From Candidatus Hydrogenedentota bacterium (GTDB lineage: Bacteria; Hydrogenedentota; Hydrogenedentia; Hydrogenedentales; JAGMZX01): a DNA stretch of 60,154 bases. The notes under the pieces were generated by a model. That model did not search any database and had not been told where the DNA came from. It worked only from the letters and a program-made list of their open reading frames with translations. Location of the stretch: positions 1 through 60,154 of the forward strand of contig JAKQEQ010000027.1 of assembly GCA_029556545.1 (NCBI GenBank). Direction: 5' to 3'. The translations under genes and the position numbers were made by a program. Below, piece by piece: positions 27,033-35,928 of the stretch. The first letter of the stretch is position 1. Each line of letters opens with the position of its first letter.

Positions 27033-29756
27033 TCACAGCGCGCGCCGCATTTCCTCGATCAGTTCCCCGATTAGGGCGCGCTTGTGCAGGAGCACCTGGG
27101 GGTCGCGGGTGAACCCGCTGAGGCTGGGCACGAGCGCATCGAAGGTGTAGGCTTGCCGGACCCGCTCGATGAGTGTGGCGGGACCGCCCCGTTCCTCGAG
27201 GCGCTTGCGCAGTTCCTGGAACAGCATGAGATAGTCGTAGTCCTCGATGCCGTCCCGGATGATCTCCCAGCGTATCGAGTTGATGGGGCCGTCCGGCCCG
27301 GGGTAGACGAGGAAGCCGTCGCCGTTGACGGGCGTCGCATCGAGCAGCGATTTCCAGGGGTCCTGGCCCGGTTCGAGGTAGTTCACGTTCCAGTAGTGCA
27401 TGCCGCGAATCGCGAGGATGGCGCACTGCCAGAACAGGATGCGGTGTTCGATGCCCGCGAAATCGAGAAGGAAATTGCCGTAGGGACGCGGCGGCGCGTG
27501 GTTCACATAAGCCCAGACCTCGCCGCCGTCCAGGATGCGCTTGACAATGAGGCCGCTGTTCACCGTGTCGATGACGGGAAGATGAATCGCCCAGCGATCG
27601 AGCGTGTCCGGCAGGAACGGGTCGAGCCCGTGCGTCGTGACCATGATCGGGATGTCGGGCGCGAGGGTCTTCCACCGCTTCATGGCGTCGAGCAGGGCGG
27701 ACCACTCCGCGTTCGCGGGCTGATGCGCCAGATGGACAAAGGCGCTGTCACGAAGATGGTTCCGGGCGACAAAGGCGTTGGCCTGCGCGAGTTGATCCGG
27801 CGCGTCGGCCAGCGACGCGGGAACGGAGAACGTGGTCGCGCCATGTTGTCGCAACGATTGCAGGCGCGCGCCGAAAGATTGCAATGCGCCGCCGAAATCG
27901 GGCGCGGGGCCGGGCAGTTGCGTCAATTCGCGCAAGGTCACGCGATGCTCGAAGGCGTTTTCGAGGTAGGCGCGATCGAATGACTTCTTTCCGGTAAAGC
28001 CGAAGTCCGTTTTGAGCCGCGGCGTCAGCGGCAGCGTGAAATCGTACACGCGGACTTCGAGGCCGAATTCGAGCGGTTCGAGCCCCGCGCCGTGCAGTTC
28101 AAACATGCCGCGATACACGCCCGGCGGCGTCTCCGCATCCGCGAAGAGGGTAATCCACACCGGCGTGCATTGGCCGCCCGGCGCGGTAAACGGCCCGCGC
28201 AACGGCGGCAGCGGGTCCGGCCATGCCCCGGTGGGTCCCTCGAAATTCGACGGGATTCGGACGAGCACATAGTCCACGCGGTGCGCGGTCAGACGGTTCG
28301 CGGGGATGCGCGCGGTCCCGTCCTCCTTCACGAGGTCCTGGAAGTGCAGGCTCGCGTCGAACAGATCGCGCCCCTCTCGCGGGCGCAATATGACCTGGAA
28401 TGACTCGCGCTCGTTCCTCGCGAGGGACACGCGGGCGACCGGCTCGATGGCGGACGCGGCCCGCCCCGCGTCACCCACCGCCGGCCTGTCGTCTCGGAAC
28501 ACCTTCTCGATCGCGGGCTCGAACCACACCGTCACGTCGCCCGATGCCGCGAGCGTGCGTTCGAGGGTGCGCGCGCCCCGTTCGAGCGCGTAAGGCGCAT
28601 CCGTCCACGGCTCGAAAGTTACTTTCTTGCGCGGCCCCACCTGGAACTGCGTGTCGATGCCGCCGTGCGGCGACGCGGTGTCGCGCCCGAGCGGCAACGC
28701 GGCGCCGGTGCCGCGCAGTTGCGCAAGAAACTCATACGGCCCGTCAGCCGGTGCGGTCCACGAGTAGGTGCAGCGGATAACGCGCTCGGGGCCGGCTGCG
28801 AACCGCTTGGTCGTCAGTTTCCAGACGCGCCCGTTCGCGGCGACCGCGCGGGCGTGCAGTTCGATCTCGGGCAGGGCCCTGGCCGCCGCCAGCAGCATGA
28901 CGAGCCTGCCGGGCGCGTAGTCGATTTGCGCCGCGAACTCGTCCGTCGCGAAGTCCACGTGGTCGAGCCCCCGGGCCATGTTCACGCGGTACTTGGTCGT
29001 CCAGGCTTCGCCCGGCCCCAGCAGCCGCGGCACAAACGCCGCCTGAAAACCGCACAGGCCCTTTTCAGGGGCCCACACGCCCAGAGCCGAGTGAAGGTGG
29101 TCCGCGTTGAAGACCGCGTACAGCGTTTCCTTTGTCGTCGGGTCCGTGACCGCCACCCAGTTGCGCGCCAGCGGGTGATGGCCCACGCGATCGAGGCGGC
29201 GCACGCCCTCGAGTGTCGGCGCGATCAACAGGTCCGTGCTCGCGACCGTGCCGCCGATGGCCACGTCGTTGCGCACCCACGGCGCGATCCATTGCCGTTC
29301 CGTCCCCCGGTTCGCCACGGTCCACGTCACGCGAACGGACATTTCGTCCGGGAACGCCTCGAGCAGCCGCTCGACGTGCAGCCCCTTGATGTTCGGGCCG
29401 TCACAATCGTAGCTGAACCGGATCGCGGGCGCGCCGCCCGGTTGGTTTACCGGTTCGGTGCGCTCATTGAGGCGGCGATTGGGCACGTAGTAACTGCCGA
29501 CGCCGAATCCTTCCAGGAGGAGTCCGTTCGGGCCCGCATGGTTCACCGGCTGCGTGACGAAACCAAAGTCCTTGACGATGCCGCCGGACGGCGGCATCGT
29601 GAGGCGCAGGTAGTGTCCCTCGATCTGGATTTCTTGTGATGCGAGGGCGCTGCCCGGCGGAGATGGGGCGCCTGCGGCTGCCTGACCATGCGCCTCCAGC
29701 ACGCACGCGATCGCGCCGACCGCGGACAGCACGCCCATTACGACACGACACAGCAT
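27033..29756 (-). CDS. Secreted DUF4091 / GH123-like glycoside hydrolase
   Basis: A 907-residue protein with a signal peptide (MGVLSAVGAIACVLEAHGQA) and beta-rich domains in the first 430 residues. A Ser/Asn-rich linker region precedes a central beta domain, with VSLARNERESFQVILRP and DAETPPGVYRGMFELHG. The C-terminal TIM-barrel-like DUF4091 region ends with the hallmark GDGFLVYPGPDGPINSIRWE and IRDGIEDYDYL. DUF4091 proteins are related to GH123 N-acetyl-beta-galactosaminidases, but the catalytic Asp-Glu pair cannot be placed with certainty (the sequence at the expected site reads MVTTHGLDPF). Catalytic function is therefore unproven. It is monocistronic, downstream of the TPR lipoprotein on the same strand. 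Confidence 0.8.
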   Translation of the reverse strand: MLCRVVMGVLSAVGAIACVLEAHGQAAAGAPSPPGSALASQEIQIEGHYLRLTMPPSGGIVKDFGFVTQPVNHAGPNGLLLEGFGVGSYYVPNRRLNERTEPVNQPGGAPAIRFSYDCDGPNIKGLHVERLLEAFPDEMSVRVTWTVANRGTERQWIAPWVRNDVAIGGTVASTDLLIAPTLEGVRRLDRVGHHPLARNWVAVTDPTTKETLYAVFNADHLHSALGVWAPEKGLCGFQAAFVPRLLGPGEAWTTKYRVNMARGLDHVDFATDEFAAQIDYAPGRLVMLLAAARALPEIELHARAVAANGRVWKLTTKRFAAGPERVIRCTYSWTAPADGPYEFLAQLRGTGAALPLGRDTASPHGGIDTQFQVGPRKKVTFEPWTDAPYALERGARTLERTLAASGDVTVWFEPAIEKVFRDDRPAVGDAGRAASAIEPVARVSLARNERESFQVILRPREGRDLFDASLHFQDLVKEDGTARIPANRLTAHRVDYVLVRIPSNFEGPTGAWPDPLPPLRGPFTAPGGQCTPVWITLFADAETPPGVYRGMFELHGAGLEPLEFGLEVRVYDFTLPLTPRLKTDFGFTGKKSFDRAYLENAFEHRVTLRELTQLPGPAPDFGGALQSFGARLQSLRQHGATTFSVPASLADAPDQLAQANAFVARNHLRDSAFVHLAHQPANAEWSALLDAMKRWKTLAPDIPIMVTTHGLDPFLPDTLDRWAIHLPVIDTVNSGLIVKRILDGGEVWAYVNHAPPRPYGNFLLDFAGIEHRILFWQCAILAIRGMHYWNVNYLEPGQDPWKSLLDATPVNGDGFLVYPGPDGPINSIRWEIIRDGIEDYDYLMLFQELRKRLEERGGPATLIERVRQAYTFDALVPSLSGFTRDPQVLLHKRALIGELIEEMRRAL

Positions 29757-29841
29757 GCGGATAATGCTTTCTCCCGTTTAGCGCACCTTGCCCGAGCATC
29801 GCTTCCCGCGCGATCTCACACCGGCGGCCGCTCAACGCGCG

Positions 29842-31557
29842 TCACTTGCCCGACCGCGCCTGTTCCTCGTACTGGTCCAGTTTCTCCTGAACGCCCTCGA
29901 GCTTGGGGTCCAGGCGTCGCGCCTTCCGCCACTCGATCACGGCGCGCCGCACGTCGCCATTGAGCAGATGCGCATCCCCCAGGTGGTCCCGCAGGATGGC
30001 GTCGTCGCCGTTCATGAACAAGATGGCGCGCTGAATGTACTCGATGGCCTTGTCCGCCTTGCCCTGACGATAAAACACCCATCCCAGGCTGTCCAGGTAG
30101 TACGGGCTCTCCGGTTCCTGTTCGAGCGCGGCACGGATCATCGCCTCCGCTTCGTCCAGCTTCACATTATGTTCGGCGTAAAGGTACCCGAGGAAGTTGA
30201 GGATTTCCGGGTCGTTCGGCGCGGCCTCGAGCACCTTCGTCAGATACCGCTCCGTGCCGTCAAAGTCGTCGAGTTCCTCACACGCTATGGCAAGGGAATA
30301 GTGCAGTTCCTTGTCCGCGCCGAATTCATCGAGCGCGCCGTTCAGGATTTCGCGGGCCTCCGCGAAGCGATCGAGCGCCATGAGGATGCGCCCGCGCAAC
30401 ACGCGCAATGTACGCGACCGGATGCCCGTTACGTCGAACTCGTTCAGGACGTCCAGGAAGTACGCGCCGGCATCCTCCCGCCCGAATTTCCGCAACAGTT
30501 CGCCGAGGAATCGGTCGCAGTCCTCCTCGAGGCTGCCTTCGATCTGGTCGAGCGTCTCGAGCAGCGGGGTGACGGGCTCGCCCCGGTCGCGCCGCGCGAC
30601 GGCGCGCAGGAACGAGGTCAGGAAGGGGGCCTCCTCGGGCGGCATGTAGCGTTCGGCGTCGCGCGGCTGCCCCGATCGCAAGAGCACGTACATGAGCGCG
30701 AGATGATGCCCCGTCTCGACGTGGGGTCCCTCGACGATGCCCGCGAGAATCTCGATGGCCTCGGCGTACTTGCCCAAGCGCGCGAGACCGTACCCTAGGC
30801 GTTCCTTGGCCTCCCGGTCGCCCGAGCGCCGCACCAGGTAGCGACGCAGATGCAGGACCGCCTCCTCGACGCGGCCTTCGTCCAGGCACACCAGGCCGAG
30901 CAGGAACCGGGCCCGCACGAAGTCGGATTTGATCTCGAGGGCACGTTCGAGGGCGGTCCACGCGGCGGGCAGGTCGTTCATCCGGGCGAGGCTCACGCCC
31001 AATTGATAGTGGAACGTGGCCGAATCCGGGCTCATGGCGACCAGGCGCTCGTAGATTTCCACCGTGGCCACCAAATCGTTCATGTCCTCGAGCAACTTGG
31101 CGAGGGCGTCGTAGCTGTGCGTGTCCTCTGGGTCGAGTTCGATGGCCTTCCGGAAGGCCGCGGCCGCCTCCTCGTCACGCTCGAGGTGATGATAGATTTC
31201 TCCCGCGAGAATCCACAGTTTCGCGTTGTCCGGCGTCAGTTTTGACAGGCGCTCGGTAAACTTAAGCGCGTTCTCGAAGTCCTGTCGCTGGAGATAGGCC
31301 CGAATCAGACGCAGCATCGGCGCGGGCGCCGACGGATCGAGCGTCGCCGCCTGCAGCATCTCATCGAGGGCCTTGTCGAACTCGCCCCGGCGCTCCTGGA
31401 CCAGCGCGGAGAGGTAATGGGCGTAGGACTGCGCGCGAGGCGTTGTGTTGCGCGGCTGCGCGAAAGACGCGCCGTTGTCCGCGTGCACGCCGCCCAACGA
31501 GCAGCAGCCCACGGTGACGCTGAGATAGACAAGCGTGACCGGAAGCGCCAATTTCAT
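29842..31557 (-). CDS. TPR-repeat lipoprotein
   Basis: A 571-residue protein with an N-terminal hydrophobic segment ending TVGCC (possible lipidation at the first Cys). About twelve tetratricopeptide-like repeats follow (for example [20 protein letters not shown] and [20 protein letters not shown]). Such proteins are scaffolds for other envelope proteins; no partner is evident. The start ATG 31557 forms an ATGA overlap with the stop of rnhB, so it is translated with RNase HII. The longer open frame to 31566 lies inside rnhB and is less likely. Confidence 0.88.
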   Translation of the reverse strand: MKLALPVTLVYLSVTVGCCSLGGVHADNGASFAQPRNTTPRAQSYAHYLSALVQERRGEFDKALDEMLQAATLDPSAPAPMLRLIRAYLQRQDFENALKFTERLSKLTPDNAKLWILAGEIYHHLERDEEAAAAFRKAIELDPEDTHSYDALAKLLEDMNDLVATVEIYERLVAMSPDSATFHYQLGVSLARMNDLPAAWTALERALEIKSDFVRARFLLGLVCLDEGRVEEAVLHLRRYLVRRSGDREAKERLGYGLARLGKYAEAIEILAGIVEGPHVETGHHLALMYVLLRSGQPRDAERYMPPEEAPFLTSFLRAVARRDRGEPVTPLLETLDQIEGSLEEDCDRFLGELLRKFGREDAGAYFLDVLNEFDVTGIRSRTLRVLRGRILMALDRFAEAREILNGALDEFGADKELHYSLAIACEELDDFDGTERYLTKVLEAAPNDPEILNFLGYLYAEHNVKLDEAEAMIRAALEQEPESPYYLDSLGWVFYRQGKADKAIEYIQRAILFMNGDDAILRDHLGDAHLLNGDVRRAVIEWRKARRLDPKLEGVQEKLDQYEEQARSGK

Positions 31558-32246
31558 GAATGCCAACCTCTGTCGCCGACACCGAACAACGCCGCACCCG
31601 TCACGGCCTCATTCATCGGCGCGAAACTCCGCCGGTGCGCCGGGCACGGCCCGAACGCGCGCAACGCCTCGATATGCGCCCGCGTGCCGTAGCCCTTATG
31701 CTTCGCAAACCCATACACGGGATACTGTGCGTCCAATTCCGTCATGATCCGGTCGCGCGTCACCTTCGCGATGATGCTCGCCGCCGCGATCGACAGCGAC
31801 CGCTGATCGCCCTTGATAATCCGCTGCTGCGGCCACGGCACGCCCGGCACCGAAAACCCGTCAACCAGCAGGAACGCCGGGGTCGGATCGAGTGCAGCCA
31901 CCGCCCGCGCCATCGCCATGTAATTCGCCTGCTGGATGCCGATGCGGTCGATCGTCTCCGCGTCGACCAGGGCCACACCCACGGCGTGCCCGCCGCCGCA
32001 CAGCGCGTCATACAACGCCTCGCGCCGCGACGCCGTCAGCCGCTTCGAATCGTCCACGCCCGCCACCGGTTCCACAAGCACCACGGCCGCCGCCACCACC
32101 GGCCCCGCCAACGGCCCGCGGCCGGCTTCATCCACGCCCGCCACACGCGCGAAACCCTGGGCATGCGCCGCCGCCTCGAACGTCCACATGGATTGCAGGC
32201 GGGCCGCCTCGGAAGAGTCCAGCGTGTGTCGCGCGCGCCGTGCCAT
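31554..32246 (-). CDS. rnhB: Ribonuclease HII
   Basis: A 230-residue endonuclease that cuts RNA in RNA-DNA hybrids and single ribonucleotides in DNA. The catalytic acids are in [19 protein letters not shown] (Asp and Glu) and LLVDGF, followed by the RNase HII-specific [33 protein letters not shown] and CPAHRRSF close the fold. The start could be GTG 32255 or ATG 32246. Overlap with the TPR lipoprotein is four bases. The gene lies just downstream of the telomere-like repeat block, on the same strand as the kinase-MurQ gene. Confidence 0.95.
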   Translation of the reverse strand: MARRARHTLDSSEAARLQSMWTFEAAAHAQGFARVAGVDEAGRGPLAGPVVAAAVVLVEPVAGVDDSKRLTASRREALYDALCGGGHAVGVALVDAETIDRIGIQQANYMAMARAVAALDPTPAFLLVDGFSVPGVPWPQQRIIKGDQRSLSIAAASIIAKVTRDRIMTELDAQYPVYGFAKHKGYGTRAHIEALRAFGPCPAHRRSFAPMNEAVTGAALFGVGDRGWHS

Positions 32247-32289
32247 GACCGACACACTCTACCTTGCCGCCGCTGGCGTTGTAAAATAA

Positions 32290-32599
32290 GGGTTTAGGGT
32301 TTAGGGTTTAGGGTTTAGGGTTTAGGGTTTAGGGTTTAGGCTTTGGGGTTTAGGCTTTGGGGTTTAGGCTTTGGGGTTTAGGCTTTGGGGGTTGGGATTT
32401 GGGATTTGGGATTTTGGGAAACGGGGACTGGCACAAGCTACCCCGCTGCCCCCGCTCCTGTGCGCGCGGAAAAGGGGAAGACAAACCCCAACCCCTAACC
32501 CGCCCCCCCAACCCCCAACCCCCAACCCCCAACCCCCAACCTTCAACCTTCAACCTTCACACTTCGAACCTCAAACCCTAAACCCTAAACCCTAATCCC
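32290..32599. repeat. Telomere-like (GGGTTTA)n ... (CCCTAAA)n inverted repeat block
   Basis: Seven perfect GGGTTTA units (32290-32338) are followed by three GGCTTTGGGGTTTA units and GGGATTT-type units to about 32418. A core of about 60 bases contains half of the dispersed GGGGACTGGCAC element. A C-rich arm then runs from about 32484 to 32599, with CCCCCAA and CAACCTT units ending in three CCCTAAA units. The two arms are roughly complementary, so the block can form a giant hairpin; the G-rich strand can also form G-quadruplexes. It fills the entire gap between the kinase-MurQ and rnhB genes; no gene is present. Confidence 0.93.
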
Positions 32600-32602
32600 A
32601 CT

Positions 32603-34486
32603 TCACGCCTCGATCGCGGCGGCGAGGCGGCCGCCGTGCGCTTCGAGCAGGCGGGCCGCGGCGTCGGCGTCAAGTCCCTTGCGCGCCATTAAGACGGCCA
32701 CGGCGATCTGGTCGTCGGCTTCGCACAGCAGCGTGGCCGCGCGGTCCGGCGATACCCCGCCCAACGCGGCGATGATACGCTCGGCGCGGGCGCGCAGTTT
32801 CGCATTGGCGGGGCGCATACGTACCATCCGTCCCGCGTAGACGTAGCCGGCAAGGGCCATCGCACCGGTCGAGACCATGTTCAGCACGAGTTTCGTCGCC
32901 GTGCCCGCTTTCAGGCGCGTTGACCCCTCAAGCACCTCCACGCCGGTATTCAGGCAGATGACCATGTCCACCGCCGTGTCCGCCGCGATATGGGGATTAC
33001 AGCACAGCAGTACGGTCCGCGCGCCCGCTTGGCGCGCGCGTTCGAGCGCGCCCCGCACGTAGGGCGTCGTGCCGGAGGCCGCGATGCCTACCACGAGGTC
33101 TCGCGGCGACGGCGACAGCGTTGCCAAGTCGTCGGCGCCCCGCGCGGCATCGTCCTCCGCGCCCTCGACGCTGTCCCGGAGCGCGCGGTCGCCGCCCGCG
33201 ATAATGGCCGTGACGCGATCGGAGGCAACACCGAATGTCGGCGGGCATTCCGACGCATCGAGCACGCCGAGCCGTCCGCTGGTCCCCGCGCCGACGTAAA
33301 TGATCCGGCCGCCGGACTGGAGGGCACGCGCCGCGGCGTCAATAGCGGCGGCAACGGCGGCATGTTGTTCGCCAATGGCGCGGACCGCTTCGAGGTCCGC
33401 CGCGTGCATGGCGGCGACGATTTCCGCGGACGTCATGCGGTCGATGGTGATGCAGGAATCCGGGGACTGCTCGGTGGGCGGCAGCGAACCGTGGCATGGG
33501 CGTCCCGCCCATGACTGACCACGGGCACGATGTCCGTGCCACGGCGCGCCTTCGTTTGTGGCTGCAGTATCGACCAACCAGTCAGGGCTGGTATTTAGTC
33601 GGACTAACTCGAAGACAGCGCGGTGGCCGCGTAGCGCGGGAACCTGGACCCGAAACGGTACGTGGTGGGCGAGTGCGCGCTCGAAGGCGGATCGGTACAA
33701 GCCACTGTGCTCGAACAGGCCGCCGATCAAGAACGCGGGCGTACCCTCAGGCAAGTCGAGCCGGCGGCGCACTGCCGCCGCCATCGCCGCCAGCCGTTCC
33801 GCCTGGGCCTCGACGCACCGCAGGGCCACGCTATCGCCCGATTCCGCGCAACGCGCGACGGCCGCCGCGAGTCTGGCAAGTTCCGCCTTCGCCGCACTGT
33901 TGGCCCAAGCGGTGAGGGACTGGAAATCCGCGACGCCCACCGCCTCCGGCAAAGCGCCCACGAGCGTCGTGGCCGGTCCCGTGCCGTCCACGGCGCGAGC
34001 CGCGTCGCGCAACGCGCTCGCCGCCACCTGATAAGCGCTGCCTTCCTCGCCGAAGGGAACACCCCGCCCTCCCGCCTCGGCTTCGCGCCCGTCCGCCGCT
34101 TGCGCGGCCACTTTCGAGCCTGTCCCCGCGATGGCGAGCATGGCGGGCCCTCCCCCGCTGTTCACGGCTAGAATGGGGTGAAAATCATCGCACACGAGCG
34201 CACGATGCACCGCCGGCAGGCGGCAAAGCGCCCGCGCCAGTTTCGCCCGCCATTCGTTCGAGAAGAGCCCCGCGACGCCCGCCGCGACGATGACCTCGAC
34301 GTCCGCATACGGGTCCTTCAGCAGGCGAACAAGAAACCCCTGGAACTCGGCAAGCGTGCTCTCGAGTCCGCAGGCCACCGGATTGCACGGACCACCCTCG
34401 GCTTCGCCGAGCAGTGCGCCCTCGGGGGTGTACAGCCCCGCGACGGATTTCGTCGCGCCCCCTTCCACGGCCAGCACAAGCGTCAT
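32603..34486 (-). CDS. Fusion: BadF/BcrA-type N-acetylglucosamine (sugar) kinase + MurNAc-6-phosphate etherase
   Basis: A 627-residue two-domain enzyme. Residues 1 to about 315 form an ASKHA kinase of the BadF/BcrAD type (VEGGATKSVAGL, AGVAGLFSN, AIAGTGSKVA). The C-terminal approximately 295 residues are a complete MurQ etherase (TEQSPDSCITIDRM, YVGAGTSGRLGVLDASECPP, GIAASGTTPYVRGAL, GSTRLKAGTATKLVLNM). MurQ converts MurNAc-6-phosphate to GlcNAc-6-phosphate and D-lactate; an N-terminal amino-sugar kinase would supply the phosphorylated substrate. The linker is encoded by a 56-bp dispersed repeat (33489-33544) read in frame as WHGHRARGQSWAGRPCHG. I chose ATG 34486 (MTLVLAV); ATG 34498 is possible and would overlap the GH1 stop. 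Confidence 0.88.
   Translation of the reverse strand: MTLVLAVEGGATKSVAGLYTPEGALLGEAEGGPCNPVACGLESTLAEFQGFLVRLLKDPYADVEVIVAAGVAGLFSNEWRAKLARALCRLPAVHRALVCDDFHPILAVNSGGGPAMLAIAGTGSKVAAQAADGREAEAGGRGVPFGEEGSAYQVAASALRDAARAVDGTGPATTLVGALPEAVGVADFQSLTAWANSAAKAELARLAAAVARCAESGDSVALRCVEAQAERLAAMAAAVRRRLDLPEGTPAFLIGGLFEHSGLYRSAFERALAHHVPFRVQVPALRGHRAVFELVRLNTSPDWLVDTAATNEGAPWHGHRARGQSWAGRPCHGSLPPTEQSPDSCITIDRMTSAEIVAAMHAADLEAVRAIGEQHAAVAAAIDAAARALQSGGRIIYVGAGTSGRLGVLDASECPPTFGVASDRVTAIIAGGDRALRDSVEGAEDDAARGADDLATLSPSPRDLVVGIAASGTTPYVRGALERARQAGARTVLLCCNPHIAADTAVDMVICLNTGVEVLEGSTRLKAGTATKLVLNMVSTGAMALAGYVYAGRMVRMRPANAKLRARAERIIAALGGVSPDRAATLLCEADDQIAVAVLMARKGLDADAAARLLEAHGGRLAAAIEA
33489..33544. repeat. 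Dispersed 56-bp three-way-junction element inside the kinase-MurQ gene
   Basis: Outer arms CCGTGGCA and TGCCACGG are perfectly complementary. Inside lie two hairpins, CATGGGCG tcc CGCCCATG and CACGG...CCGTG. The element is in frame between the two domains of the fusion protein. The same CATGGGCG/CACGGGCG hairpin family appears at 23272-23290. Confidence 0.85.
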
Positions 34487-34490
34487 GGCG

Positions 34491-35762
34491 TCAGGCATCC
34501 TCCGGGATCGGCGGTTGCCATCCGGGACAGAACCGCGACAGAGTCCCCATGCGAATCTCGCCGGTGCGGCAGATATCCTGAAAGAGGAACGCGCTGCCGT
34601 TGGGCGTGCGCGCCTGGGTTTCCCAGTCCACGTGGATGAGGCCGTGGCGCGCTTGAAGCCCGAGCGCCCACTCGAAGCCGTCGAGCAGTGTATCGTGGAA
34701 GTAGCCGCGCACGTCCGCCCCTTGCTCGATGGCGTGCTGCAATACCCACAAGTGTTCGAGCAGATACGCGCACCGTTCGCCGTCCTGTCGCACCGCTACG
34801 CCGTTGCCCGTGATGATCAGCGGGACGTTGTAGCGGCCCATTTCTTCGAGTATTTCGTGCAGACCGCGCGGGTCCGCCTGCGTGCGGTCCAACGCCACGG
34901 GGCGGCCCGCGCCATCCACGGGCCGCGCGAATTGCCGCCGAATCTCGAACGGGGAAAATCGTACCGATTGCCGGCCGTAATAGGACACGCCTAGAAAGTC
35001 GTAATGTGTGTCGCTGCCGTGTTCGACTCGGAGCATTTCGAGGAAACGGTGGTGACGCCGTTCCCGTACGCGCCGGGCGGCCCGCGCATCCCAGGGGCTT
35101 TGGTCGTCCAGCGGCAGCATGACCCCGGTCCGCACCGAAACGCCTACCTGCGCATCGGTGCGAACGCCGTGCAGCGCGTGATAGGCCCGCGCGTGGGCTT
35201 GGGCCATGTTGCGCAACGCGCCGCCCACCCGGCCGCGCCCGCCCGGCCACGCGCCCTCGATGTGGCTCATCGCCAGGCGAAATTCCGGTTCGAGAATCGG
35301 AATCCACCAGCGGCATTTCTGGCCGAGCGCCTCAGCGACGCGGTCCACGTAGTGCTCGAAGTAAACCACGGCGCCGGACCCGCGCCAGCCGCCGGCCTCC
35401 GCGAACCAGACCGGTCGAGTCGTGTCGTGCAGCACGCAGACGGGTTCGATGCCTTCTCGTCGCAAGCAGTCAACAACGTTTACGTAATGTTGCATGGCTG
35501 CCTCGTCGAACACGTCGATGACCGGCTGAATTCGGCTCCATTCGAGCGAGATCAGGAGCGCATTCAAGCCGAGTTTGCGCGCGAGCGCGAAGTCCTCCTC
35601 ATAGCAATGGAAATGGTCCGCGGCCCGCACCGAGGTCGATCCGTCCGCAATGTGGCCGGGCCGCTGCTCCCAGCGCCACCAGTCATTGTCGAAGTTGCCG
35701 CCCTCGACCTTGTGCGCCGACACCGTCGCCCCCCAGAGAAACCCCTCGGGAAAGGTTTTCAC
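34491..35762 (-). CDS. GH1-family beta-glucosidase-like protein lacking the nucleophile (probable pseudoenzyme)
   Basis: A 423-residue TIM-barrel protein clearly of family GH1 (FPEGFLWGATVSAHKVEGG, DNDWWRWEQ, LISLEWSRIQP, YFEHYVDRV, GFEWALG, GLIHVDWETQARTPNGSA). The nucleophile word ITENG reads ITGNG: Gly319, codon GGC at 34806-34808, replaces Glu. Three further active-site positions also differ: Gln to Lys18 in SAHKVEGG, His to Asp113 in LHDTTRP, and Asn to Leu157 before the retained acid/base Glu158 (LEP). The reading frame is intact. The start is GTG 35762, with AGGAGA eight bases upstream, rather than ATG 35795. It lies upstream of and abuts the kinase-MurQ gene. It is probably a binding or regulatory protein, or it uses another mechanism. 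Confidence 0.85.
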   Translation of the reverse strand: MKTFPEGFLWGATVSAHKVEGGNFDNDWWRWEQRPGHIADGSTSVRAADHFHCYEEDFALARKLGLNALLISLEWSRIQPVIDVFDEAAMQHYVNVVDCLRREGIEPVCVLHDTTRPVWFAEAGGWRGSGAVVYFEHYVDRVAEALGQKCRWWIPILEPEFRLAMSHIEGAWPGGRGRVGGALRNMAQAHARAYHALHGVRTDAQVGVSVRTGVMLPLDDQSPWDARAARRVRERRHHRFLEMLRVEHGSDTHYDFLGVSYYGRQSVRFSPFEIRRQFARPVDGAGRPVALDRTQADPRGLHEILEEMGRYNVPLIITGNGVAVRQDGERCAYLLEHLWVLQHAIEQGADVRGYFHDTLLDGFEWALGLQARHGLIHVDWETQARTPNGSAFLFQDICRTGEIRMGTLSRFCPGWQPPIPEDA

Positions 35763-35874
35763 CGGCCTGTTCTCCTGTCCGCCGTCCCCGGGCATCCGCT
35801 CGTGTCCGCCCGTTCTCCCCGGTCATCCTACCATGCGGCGCCTCGCTCGGGAAATGGGCGGCGGCACAAACAGC

Positions 35875-35911
35875 GGGCGGGGCAACCGCACTTCATTCGG
35901 CCGCCCCGCCC
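35875..35911 (-). terminator. Hairpin downstream of the EF-hand protein gene
   Basis: GGGCGGGGC (35875-35883) pairs with GCCCCGCCC (35903-35911) around a 19-nt loop. It lies 17 bases beyond the stop of the large EF-hand gene on the minus strand. The following minus-strand bases are only moderately T-rich (GCTGTTTGTG), so termination is plausible but not certain. No gene is present in 35763-35928. Confidence 0.5.
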
Positions 35912-35928
35912 GGGGTGTTGTCGCTATG

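Noticed and set aside
32290-32599. CRISPR array
   Set aside because: The repeat unit is 7 nt with no unique spacers; the arms are inverted and degenerate.
32290-32599. Plant DNA contamination
   Set aside because: Flanked closely by bacterial genes in the same operon orientation, with a bacterial dispersed repeat in the core; still worth checking by reads.
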